A stretch of 58,177 nucleotides of DNA from a virus. Made by a program: the position numbers and the translations under genes. Location: positions 1 to 58,177 of IMG/VR virus record IMGVR_UViG_3300033987_000092; one strand, given 5' to 3'. Positions 23,670 through 31,179 of this stretch are shown here, one piece after another (position 1 is the first letter of the stretch; every line of letters begins with the position of its first letter). The notes under the pieces are model-generated. The model worked only from the letters and a program-made list of their open reading frames with translations, had not been told where the DNA came from and made no database searches.

Positions 23670-24227
23670 ATGGGAAAAAGCACATTGGCACAAGCTGAAA
23701 TCATTAAATTGGCAGCTGAAGCAGGAGCCAAGGCCGCACTTGAAGCCTTGGAAAAGGAGAAAAAGAAGGCCCATAAGTCCCGGCATGACCGAAGACTTAG
23801 AAACACGAAGCTATTACTGAGGAATTTCCGCATGTTTAAAGAGCATACCGAAAATGCAGTATTTGAAGTTTCTCAGTTGGATGAGAATGCGATAGATATA
23901 CTTGATATGATGTGGGAATACTCAAACGACAGTGAATTGTTCGTTGAAAGTATCAAAAAGAGTGTAGCCAGGACTAAAATTATCATGACCCATGTAATAG
24001 ACATGCTTGCATTGTATGAGGCCTATTGCATGAAATCTACTAAACCAGAGGACAGCAGGCGTTATCGGGTTATAAATAAACTCTACATATCGGAGCAGCC
24101 TATGACAGTAAGGGAAATTGCAACTATGGAGGGGATAGATGAACGGACAGTCTACAAGGATGTAGATGCAGCATGTGAGAGGTTATCGGCACTTATATTT
24201 GGCATTGACGGATTGAAGAAAGATTGA
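23670..24227 (+). CDS. phage transcription regulator, late-gene activator candidate (ArpU/sigma-like)
   Basis: A 185-aa protein with a helical, basic N-terminus (residues 1-60) and a C-terminal helix-turn-helix (YRVINKLYISEQPMTVREIATMEGIDERTVYKDVDAACERL). This is the build of ArpU-like and sigma-factor-like late regulators of Firmicute phages. It lies directly in front of the promoter-terminator leader at 24251-24350 and the whole late operon, the usual place for such a regulator. The start at 23670 has AAGGAGGGG. The frame extends upstream, but without a ribosome site. Confidence 0.78.
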   Translation: MGKSTLAQAEIIKLAAEAGAKAALEALEKEKKKAHKSRHDRRLRNTKLLLRNFRMFKEHTENAVFEVSQLDENAIDILDMMWEYSNDSELFVESIKKSVARTKIIMTHVIDMLALYEAYCMKSTKPEDSRRYRVINKLYISEQPMTVREIATMEGIDERTVYKDVDAACERLSALIFGIDGLKKD

Positions 24228-24250
24228 AAACCGAAGGCAAAAAGAGGGCA

Positions 24251-24280
24251 TTGACTGGGCAGTTTATCATATGCTACGAT
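24251..24280 (+). promoter_or_regulatory. putative late promoter
   Basis: TTGACT at 24251-24256 and TACGAT at 24275-24280 with an 18-base spacer. The -35 is good and the -10 is weak, as expected for a promoter that needs the activator encoded just upstream. No other comparable promoter is seen before the terminase and structural genes. Confidence 0.6.
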
Positions 24281-24314
24281 GTAGGTGTAAAATTCTATAA
24301 TCGCAAAACGCCTT

Positions 24315-24350
24315 AAACCGTCATTCAAGGAAGAGTGGCGGTTTTTTTAT
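24315..24350 (+). terminator. intrinsic terminator in the late leader
   Basis: AAACCGTCA (24315-24323) pairs with TGGCGGTTT (24336-24344), including one G-U pair, and is followed by a run of T to 24348. It lies only about 35 bases downstream of the putative late promoter's start region and before the late genes, so full-length late RNA must read through it. Confidence 0.8.
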
Positions 24351-24363
24351 TGGAGATGATTCT

Positions 24364-24534
24364 ATGAAGGAGGGAAATTGCAAAAAGTGCGTTTGGAAAA
24401 CAACGCCCGGTGGAAACATTGTGGTCTGCTCCTTTCCTCAATGTTTTTACCGCTCCGAAAACAAAGCTAAATCGCCAATTAGCAGAGTTTCCGGGGATAA
24501 TCGGGGAGAAAACCCAAAGAAAAAGGAGGATTGA
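24364..24534 (+). CDS. small cysteine-rich protein
   Basis: A 56-aa protein beginning MKEGNCKKCVWKT and continuing VVCSFPQCFY, that is, a C-x2-C ... C-x4-C group able to bind zinc. The basic C-terminal tail is low in complexity. A TTGGAGATG site precedes the ATG. It lies between the leader terminator and the symporter gene. Small 'CKKCVW' proteins are typical of clostridial phage late leaders. Role unknown. Confidence 0.65.
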   Translation: MKEGNCKKCVWKTTPGGNIVVCSFPQCFYRSENKAKSPISRVSGDNRGENPKKKED

Positions 24535-24538
24535 AAAA

Positions 24539-25918
24539 ATGTATGGGATGATCGTACTACTTGCCTATTTTCTATTGATGATAGGCGCAACAGTAATTTT
24601 GACAAAAAGAGAGTGCAGCATTGAAGGGTTTTATGTCGGCAACAGGAACATGGGAACTGTAAGCTCCGCAATGAGTATAGCAGCAACATGGATATGGGCG
24701 CCGGCATTATTTGTGTCGGCAGAGAAAGCATATGTGAACGGGATACCGGGACTATTTTGGTTTTTAATACCTAATATAGCCTGCTTATTAATATTTATCC
24801 CGTTCGCAAAGAAAATCCGGAAGGTGATGCCAAGAGGAATTACCTTATCCGGATTTATGGAGGAGAGATACAACTCCACAAAAGTAAAGAAAGTCTATTT
24901 GTTTCAGCTTGCAAGCTTAACAATACTGTCTACAGGTGTACAGCTGCTTGCAGGTGGAAAAATCCTGAGCAATATTACAAACCTACCATTCAGTATAATT
25001 ACCATCATACTGGCTGTAATAGCTTATTCATACTCGCAGTTTTCCGGTATAAAGGCTTCAGTAATAACGGATGCGATTCAAATGGTTCTTATACTGGCAG
25101 CATGTCTGATATTTGTACCTTGGGCAATCAATATGGATGATGGAATAACTCATCTGATAAAAGGATTGTCCGGAGTATCGGGACAGTATACAGGATTATT
25201 CAACGCCAAAGGTATTGAGATATTCTTTGGTTTTGGCTTGCCTACTGCAATAGGTTTGATAGCTGGACCATTCGGGGACCAATGCTTTTGGCAAAGGGCT
25301 TTTTCGATTAAAGAAAGCAAAATCGGGAAGGCGTTTTTTATAGGCACATTATTATTTGCAGTTGTTCCACTTTCTATGGGAATACTCGGTTTTATTGCGG
25401 CCGGCTCAGGATTTATTGCAGCTGACAAAGGGGTAGTCAACTTCGAATTGATTACACATCTGTTCCCTGAATGGGTTATGCTGCCGTTCCTGTTCATGGT
25501 TATATCCGGGTTAATTTCTACTGTAGACAGCAACCTTTGCGCTGCAGCTTCCCTTACAACAGACTTTGTTAAAGATGAGAGCCTAAAAGTTTCAAAAGGT
25601 GCTATGATACTGCTACTTGCCTTTGGTATAGGTATAGCAAATATCCCAGGATTAAGCATTACTCATCTATTTCTGATTTACGGGACTGTAAGAGCATCTA
25701 CGCTTTTACCGACTGTAATGACACTGAAAAACATTAAACTTTCAGCAAAAGGAGTTTATACAGGAGTAATAACTGCATTGCTTCTGGGGCTTCCTGTGTT
25801 TGCCTACGGCACTATTTATAACCTGTCACTATATAAAACCATTGGGAGTTTAACAACGGTGCTGACAGCGGGAATAATTGCCATCTTGATGGCTAAACGG
25901 GAGGTGTACAAAGCATGA
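24539..25918 (+). CDS. sodium:solute symporter (SSS family)
   Basis: A 459-aa membrane protein with about 12-13 hydrophobic helices. It has the SSS-family features GFYVGNRNMGTVSSAMSIAATWIWAPAL (helix 1-2 region), FSGIKASVITDAIQMVLI and GLISTVDSNLCAAASLTTDF. It is not a phage structural protein. It starts at 24539 after AAAGGAGG and overlaps the PAPS-reductase-like gene by 4 bases, so it belongs to the same cassette. The family imports small organic solutes with sodium. The substrate cannot be read from the sequence. Confidence 0.88.
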   Translation: MYGMIVLLAYFLLMIGATVILTKRECSIEGFYVGNRNMGTVSSAMSIAATWIWAPALFVSAEKAYVNGIPGLFWFLIPNIACLLIFIPFAKKIRKVMPRGITLSGFMEERYNSTKVKKVYLFQLASLTILSTGVQLLAGGKILSNITNLPFSIITIILAVIAYSYSQFSGIKASVITDAIQMVLILAACLIFVPWAINMDDGITHLIKGLSGVSGQYTGLFNAKGIEIFFGFGLPTAIGLIAGPFGDQCFWQRAFSIKESKIGKAFFIGTLLFAVVPLSMGILGFIAAGSGFIAADKGVVNFELITHLFPEWVMLPFLFMVISGLISTVDSNLCAAASLTTDFVKDESLKVSKGAMILLLAFGIGIANIPGLSITHLFLIYGTVRASTLLPTVMTLKNIKLSAKGVYTGVITALLLGLPVFAYGTIYNLSLYKTIGSLTTVLTAGIIAILMAKREVYKA

Positions 25919-26703
25919 AAACGGTTCTTAGCAAAAAACAAAGTATAAGTAATGAAGACTGGATCCAGGCCATGAGTCATATTGAAGAATATGTGACAAA
26001 GGAAGAGCTGGATCTTCTGACAGCCATTACCGTAGATGAAATAAAAAAAACCGTTGCCGGCAAAAAGGCAGCCTATGCATGGAGCGCAGGAAAGGATAGC
26101 TTAGTCCTCGGTCATATATGCGAAAAGGCAGGAATTAAGGATTGCATGCTTGGTATATGTAACCTTGAATATCCTGCTTTTTTAGATTGGATAGAAAAGA
26201 ACAAACCGGATAAGCTTGAAATTATCAACACAGGACAAGATCTGGACTGGTTAGCCAAGCATCAGGATATGTTATTCCCTCAGGACAGCTCAAAGGCCGC
26301 AAGGTGGTTTTCAATCGTGCAGCATGCAGCGCAAAGGAAGTATTACAAAGAGCATGGGCTTGATATACTCATCCTCGGAAGGCGCAGAGCTGACGGAAAT
26401 TATGTGGGCAGAGGCGGTAATATTTACATTGATGGGAAAGGGGTAACCAGGTACAGTCCTTTAGCAAACTGGAAGCATGAGTGCATACTTGCATATATCC
26501 ATTATCACAAATTGCCTGTTCCGCCTATATACAATTGGCCTAACGGTTATAAATGCGGCACTCATCCCTGGCCTGCAAGACAATGGACCAAAGATGTAAT
26601 GCATGGATGGGAAGAGATATACACAATCGATCCAAGTATTGTGGATAAAGCTGCTGAAAAAATTGAGAGTGCCAGAAGATTTAAGGAGGGGATGGGCAAA
26701 TGA
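25915..26703 (+). CDS. PAPS-reductase-like ATP pyrophosphatase, first copy
   Basis: A 262-aa protein with an ATP-binding PP-loop in a variant form, WSAGKDSLVLGH (S57-A-G-K-D-S62, normally SGGKDS), and later ILGRRRADG and RYSPLANWKHECILAYI, the family features for substrate orientation. Such enzymes adenylate a substrate in sulfur transfer or nucleotide modification; PAPS reductase, QueC and DndC share this fold. The reductase's own C-terminal redox cysteine is not obvious. It forms a coupled pair with the ParB-like gene (overlap ATGA). Confidence 0.85.
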   Translation: MKTVLSKKQSISNEDWIQAMSHIEEYVTKEELDLLTAITVDEIKKTVAGKKAAYAWSAGKDSLVLGHICEKAGIKDCMLGICNLEYPAFLDWIEKNKPDKLEIINTGQDLDWLAKHQDMLFPQDSSKAARWFSIVQHAAQRKYYKEHGLDILILGRRRADGNYVGRGGNIYIDGKGVTRYSPLANWKHECILAYIHYHKLPVPPIYNWPNGYKCGTHPWPARQWTKDVMHGWEEIYTIDPSIVDKAAEKIESARRFKEGMGK

Positions 26704-27305
26704 AAATAACAAAGATGAACATTGAGGACCTTCGTACCCCTGAGCGGAATATACGTATTCATACAGAAAAACAGATTGAGGAATTTGTAAGAAGTATTAA
26801 AATGTTTGGACAGATCCGGCCAGTAGTTATTGATGAGAACAATACGATACTGGCGGGAAATGGCTTGGTTATGGCACTGAAAAAGGCAGGACTAAAACAG
26901 GTTGATGTTTACCAGATGGATGGGCTGACAGAGAACCAGAAGAAAAAACTTATGATTGCGGATAATAAAATATTCAGCTTGGGGATTGAAAACCTTGATA
27001 CACTAAATGCTTTTTTAGAAGAGCTCGGAAACGATTTGGATATTCCCGGCTTTGATGAGGAAATCTTAAAATCAATGGTAGCGGAGGCAGAGGAAGTAAC
27101 AGAGAAGCTTTCTCAATACGGTACCCTTGATGAAAAAGAGATTGAAAGCATAAGGAGTAATTCAGCTAAAAAAGAAGCTCTTATTGAAAATGCCGGCAAC
27201 ACGGACAATAATTCTATATCAGATATACAGGAGGATGAGGTAGAAACGGCAGATATAAAAAGGTATGTTATCTGTCCAAAGTGTGGTGAGCAGATTTGGC
27301 TATAA
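26700..27305 (+). CDS. ParB-like protein, first copy
   Basis: A 201-aa protein with an N-terminal ParB/Srx-fold domain (MNIEDLRTPERNIRIHTEKQIEEFVRSIKMFGQIRPVVID, then ILAGNGLVMALKKAGL), a helical middle and a C-terminal zinc half-ribbon (CPKCGEQIWL). The ParB fold binds nucleotides (CTP in ParB; kinase-like in others). It is coupled with the PAPS-reductase-like gene before it and overlaps the second such gene. Pairs of this type (IbrA/IbrB-like) are known from phages, with unclear function. Confidence 0.83.
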   Translation: MKITKMNIEDLRTPERNIRIHTEKQIEEFVRSIKMFGQIRPVVIDENNTILAGNGLVMALKKAGLKQVDVYQMDGLTENQKKKLMIADNKIFSLGIENLDTLNAFLEELGNDLDIPGFDEEILKSMVAEAEEVTEKLSQYGTLDEKEIESIRSNSAKKEALIENAGNTDNNSISDIQEDEVETADIKRYVICPKCGEQIWL

Positions 27306-28450
27306 AAAGATGTGAAGCCAGCATTAACGTAGTAAAGGCAGCCGAAATCCGGATTAAAAATGTATTCGGAAATGGGCTGCCTGTTTATATGTCATTCTCC
27401 GGAGGGAAAGACAGCCTGTGCATGGGACAACTGGTGCTTAACCTGATCCAGCAGGGGCAGATAGATCCAAAGCAGCTGACCGTACAGTATATAGATGAGG
27501 AAGCTATATTCCCCTGCATTGAAAAAACAGTGATGAACTGGAGAAAGAAGTTTATGCTCGTGGGAGCCAAGTTTGAATGGTTCTGCTTAGAGGTAAAACA
27601 TTTCAACTGCTTTAATGAACTGTCCAATGATGAAACCTTTATATGCTGGGATAGTGAAAAGCAGGATGTATGGGTAAGGCAGCCACCTTCTTTTGCCATT
27701 AGAAGCCACCCGCTATTATTCCCCAGAAAAGACGCATACCAAGACTTCCTGCCGCGTGTATGCTCTGATGGCATTACAATAACCGGTATCAGGACAGCAG
27801 AATCAGTGCAAAGACTTCAAAACATTGCATCCATGACAAAAGCGGGCAGAAACATTACAAACAAGAAGCAGATATTCCCGATTTATGACTGGACCAATAA
27901 TGATGTGTGGCTATACCTTAAAGAGCAGCAGGTAGATATCCCGGACATTTACCTTTACCTATGGCAATCAGGAACACCGAAAGGACAATTACGGGTATCA
28001 CAGTTCTTTTCTGTAGATACTGCAAAAAGCCTGGTTAAGATGAATGAGTATTACCCGGACCTCATGGAAAGGGTTATACGCCGGGAGCCGAATGCATACC
28101 TTGCAGCTTTATATTGGGATAGTGAAATGTTTGGCCGGAGAACAAAAAAGAGGAAGCAGCTGGAGAAGGATGAGAAAACCAGGGATTATAAAGCAGAGCT
28201 TCTTAAGCTTTTTGGCAACATGGAAGAGTATTTTACCACAAAGCACAAACTGTATGTTGCAACCAGGTATCGCAACTTCTTTCTGCAGGTTCACACCATA
28301 GTCAATCAAAATGACTGCCGGGAGATATATGAAGGCTTAATATCAGGGGATCCCAAATTGCGTACATTCAGAGCACTTTATCAGCGTATTTTCGGTAGAT
28401 ACATTACCGAAGCAAAGAAAGCAGAGAAGGGAGGAATGGCTGTTGATTAA
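27296..28450 (+). CDS. PAPS-reductase-like protein, second copy (IbrA/DUF3440-like)
   Basis: A 384-aa protein with a perfect PP-loop FSGGKDSLCMGQ (S35-G-G-K-D-S40), and later GIRTAESVQRL and FPIYDWTNNDVWLYL, the substrate-side patterns of the family. The C-terminal 120 residues form an added helical domain typical of the IbrA group. TTG at 27296 overlaps the preceding gene by 10 bases. It differs enough from the first copy to be a paralogue, not a recent duplication. Substrate unknown. Confidence 0.85.
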   Translation: MAIKRCEASINVVKAAEIRIKNVFGNGLPVYMSFSGGKDSLCMGQLVLNLIQQGQIDPKQLTVQYIDEEAIFPCIEKTVMNWRKKFMLVGAKFEWFCLEVKHFNCFNELSNDETFICWDSEKQDVWVRQPPSFAIRSHPLLFPRKDAYQDFLPRVCSDGITITGIRTAESVQRLQNIASMTKAGRNITNKKQIFPIYDWTNNDVWLYLKEQQVDIPDIYLYLWQSGTPKGQLRVSQFFSVDTAKSLVKMNEYYPDLMERVIRREPNAYLAALYWDSEMFGRRTKKRKQLEKDEKTRDYKAELLKLFGNMEEYFTTKHKLYVATRYRNFFLQVHTIVNQNDCREIYEGLISGDPKLRTFRALYQRIFGRYITEAKKAEKGGMAVD

Positions 28451-28967
28451 CGAAAGATTGTTTTCTCCGCTTAAGACCCTGCAGTGGGTAGATCGGAATA
28501 AAATAAAGCCTAATGATTACAACCCGAACAAGGTATCCAAGGAAAACTTGAAGCTTCTTACCCAGTCTATACTTGTAAACGGATGGACACTGCCGATAGT
28601 GGTAAGGCCTGACATGACAATTATTGACGGATATCATCGGTGGACGGTAGCAGGGGAAGAGCCTCTCCTTTCTGCCCTCGGAGGTAAAGTCCCAATTGTC
28701 ATTGTTGAGCATGAGGATGAGAGCGGCAATATTTACGGTACTGTAACCCATAACAGGGCAAGAGGTACTCACCTGCTGGAGCCTATGAAGGCAATAGTGC
28801 AGCGGTTATTAGCGTCAGGCAAGTCCATTCAGGAAGTAGGGAAGCAGCTCGGCATGAAGCCAGAGGAGATATTCAGGTTATCAAACTTCTCCAAAGAAGA
28901 TTTTTTGCAGATGATGACAAAAAATGTAAAATCCTATAGCAACGCAGAGTTCATCACAAAGATGTAA
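28443..28967 (+). CDS. ParB-like protein, second copy (IbrB-like)
   Basis: A 174-aa protein with the ParB-type domain (WVDRNKIKPNDYNPNKVSKENLKLLTQSILVNGWTLPIVV, then IIDGYHRWTVA) and VTHNRARGTHLLEPM, followed by an HTH (GKSIQEVGKQLGMKPEEIFRL). In IbrB-like proteins the GYHRW motif lies in the nucleotide pocket. It starts with TTG at 28443 inside the end of the IbrA-like gene. It completes the second pair of the cassette, just before terminase. Confidence 0.84.
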   Translation: MINERLFSPLKTLQWVDRNKIKPNDYNPNKVSKENLKLLTQSILVNGWTLPIVVRPDMTIIDGYHRWTVAGEEPLLSALGGKVPIVIVEHEDESGNIYGTVTHNRARGTHLLEPMKAIVQRLLASGKSIQEVGKQLGMKPEEIFRLSNFSKEDFLQMMTKNVKSYSNAEFITKM

Positions 28968-29015
28968 GCGTTTTTTCAGATTCAAGCGAATATTGAAGTG
29001 AGATGAGGTGGTGAT

Positions 29016-29762
29016 GTGCCAAGAGCAAGAAGTCCTAACAGAGAAAAAGCTCGTGAGCTGTGGCTTGCCTCGGGGAAAAAACGCTTGCTCAAGGACATAG
29101 CCTCAGAACTCGGAGTATCAGAAACACAAGTACGGAAATGGAAAAGTCAGGACGGGTGGGAAAAGGTAACGTTACCAAAAGAGGAAGAAAAAAAGAAAAG
29201 TAACGTTACCAAAAGAAAGCGTGGTGGACAACCGGGTAATAAAAACGGTGTCGGCCACGGAGCTCCTAAAGGAAATAAGAACAATTACAAGCATGGCCTG
29301 TATGAAAGAATCTATTGGGATACTCTTGATGAGGAAGAACAACAGATGATACAGGCCATGAATTATGAAGAGGAGAAACTGCTTCAGGAGCAGATAGCTT
29401 TGTTAACAGTCAGGGAGCGCCGATTACTTAAGACTATAGCAGAGTATAAAGAGAAGAAAGGCGGTCTGGCTTTAGAGAGCGTTATCCAGAGAAAGCTTGA
29501 AATTGACGGTAATATCATTCAGGATGATTACCAGACTCAGACCGAAACTACCACCCGTACCATTTCCACATTTGAGGTTATACAAAAACTTGAAGCGGAG
29601 CTGACACGAGTACAGGCCAAGAAGACCAGGTGTATTGAGGCTTTAAATAAGCTGAGGATTGAAAGACAGAGAATAGATGACGAACAAAAGGGTAATGACC
29701 TGGTTAACGACTGGATACACGGCGTAATGGATGGTGATGATTATGAAGAAGAAGAGGAATAA
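29016..29762 (+). CDS. terS: terminase small subunit
   Basis: A 248-aa protein with an N-terminal HTH (REKARELWLASGKKRLLKDIASELGVSETQVRKWKSQDGWEKV), a basic linker (GGQPGNKNGVGHGAPKGNKNNYKHG) and a long coiled coil (100-240) for oligomerisation. This is the PBSX XtmA-like family that recognises the packaging site. GTG at 29016 follows GAGGTGG. Its coding sequence holds two copies of a palindromic element at 29165-29176 and 29200-29210 that may be the packaging site itself. It overlaps the large-subunit gene. Confidence 0.88.
   Translation: MPRARSPNREKARELWLASGKKRLLKDIASELGVSETQVRKWKSQDGWEKVTLPKEEEKKKSNVTKRKRGGQPGNKNGVGHGAPKGNKNNYKHGLYERIYWDTLDEEEQQMIQAMNYEEEKLLQEQIALLTVRERRLLKTIAEYKEKKGGLALESVIQRKLEIDGNIIQDDYQTQTETTTRTISTFEVIQKLEAELTRVQAKKTRCIEALNKLRIERQRIDDEQKGNDLVNDWIHGVMDGDDYEEEEE
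29165..29216. promoter_or_regulatory. candidate packaging (pac) site inside terS: repeated palindrome
   Basis: GGTAACGTTACC (29165-29176) is a 12-bp palindrome. The 17-base string GTAACGTTACCAAAAGA is present at 29166-29182 and again at 29200-29216, 34 bases later. The two copies are read in different codon frames (V-T-L-P-K versus S-N-V-T-K-R), so the repeat is conserved as DNA rather than as protein. Confidence 0.55.
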
Positions 29763-31179
29763 GCCAACATCACGCCGGGAATTCTTCAAGATGCGCATTC
29801 CTGAATACCGCAAAGACATTGAGTTGTTTGCAAAAGAGGTTTTGGATTTTACTCCTGATGACTGGCAGAGGGCGGTGTTCAAAGATGTAGTTGAGCATAA
29901 CCGTATAACCGTAAAGTCTGGCCAAGGTGTAGGAAAGACCAGTGCTGAAGCGGTTATTTTATTATGGTTTTTGTGCTGCTTCCCATTTCCAAGAGTAGTA
30001 GCAACTGCACCTACTAAGCAGCAGCTCCATGATGTGCTTTGGTCGGAGGTTGCAAAGTGGCAATCGAAAAGCCCGCTGCTCACTCATATACTCAAATGGA
30101 CCAAGACATATATCTATATGATTGGGTATGAAAAAAGGTGGTTTGCAGTAGCAAGGACAGCAACCAAACCCGAAAACATGCAGGGATTTCATGAAGACAA
30201 TATGCTTTTTATCGTGGATGAGGCCTCCGGTGTTGCTGATCCAATCCTGGAAGCAATACTTGGTACTCTTTCTGGTAAAAATAATAAGCTTCTGATGTGC
30301 GGAAATCCCACTAAAACATCAGGTATTTTTTATGACAGCCATACTGTAGACCGGGCAATATACCGTTGCCATACTGTTTCATCTGCAGACAGTCCAAGGA
30401 CAAATAAAGAGAATATTGAAGCGCTGATCCGCAAGTATGGAGCCGAAAGCAATGTAGTAAGGGTGAGGGTATACGGAGAGTTTCCCCTTCAGGAGGATGA
30501 TGTATATATTCCTCTATCTCTCATCGAAGCCAGTATAATGAGTGAGCCTGAAGAAAAACCTGTAGAATCCATTGACATTGGGTGCGATGTTGCCAGGTTT
30601 GGAGATGACAAGACTGTTATAGGCTTCAAGGTGAATGAAAAGGTTGAGTTTTATAAAAAGCTCAATGGACAGGACACAATGCGGACAGCTGCAGATATTG
30701 TATTACTCGGGCAGATACTAATTGATAAGCATAAGTATAAATACAAGATTCCTATAAAGGTTGATGATGGCGGTGTTGGAGGTGGAGTGGTAGACAGGCT
30801 GAGACAGATAAAACGGAGCAATCCTGCACAGTATTGGTGGATGGAAATAGTTCCGGTCAAATTTGGTGTCAGAATAAAGCACAAATATTTCTATGATTCT
30901 ACTACCTACATGATGAATGTGGTTAAGAGCTTGCTGAGCAAAAAGGATGATGAAGGGAATCCAAAGCCGGTGGAGCTTATATTACCCAACGATAACGATC
31001 TGGTCGGACAGCTGTCATGTCGTAAATACACTATGACAGATAACAGTAAAATCAAGATAGAAAGCAAGGAAGATATGAAAAAACGCGGTTTATCCAGTCC
31101 TGATGAGGCTGACTGCGTTCTTTTATTGTGCTTGCCTGTATCTATGAAAGACCGAAAGAAAGGAGATGATAAGGCTTGA
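29743..31179 (+). CDS. terL: terminase large subunit
   Basis: A 478-aa motor and nuclease. The ATPase has Walker A SGQGVGKTSAEA and Walker B MLFIVDEASG, followed by coupling motif C (LLMCGNPTKT). The RNase-H-like nuclease begins with GCDVARFGDDKT and has the later acidic residues (KVDDGGVGGGV..., SSPDEADCVLL). It cuts and pumps phage DNA into the prohead through the portal. The start at 29743 lies inside the end of terS. ATG at 29731 is an alternative. Confidence 0.94.
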   Translation: MKKKRNKPTSRREFFKMRIPEYRKDIELFAKEVLDFTPDDWQRAVFKDVVEHNRITVKSGQGVGKTSAEAVILLWFLCCFPFPRVVATAPTKQQLHDVLWSEVAKWQSKSPLLTHILKWTKTYIYMIGYEKRWFAVARTATKPENMQGFHEDNMLFIVDEASGVADPILEAILGTLSGKNNKLLMCGNPTKTSGIFYDSHTVDRAIYRCHTVSSADSPRTNKENIEALIRKYGAESNVVRVRVYGEFPLQEDDVYIPLSLIEASIMSEPEEKPVESIDIGCDVARFGDDKTVIGFKVNEKVEFYKKLNGQDTMRTAADIVLLGQILIDKHKYKYKIPIKVDDGGVGGGVVDRLRQIKRSNPAQYWWMEIVPVKFGVRIKHKYFYDSTTYMMNVVKSLLSKKDDEGNPKPVELILPNDNDLVGQLSCRKYTMTDNSKIKIESKEDMKKRGLSSPDEADCVLLLCLPVSMKDRKKGDDKA

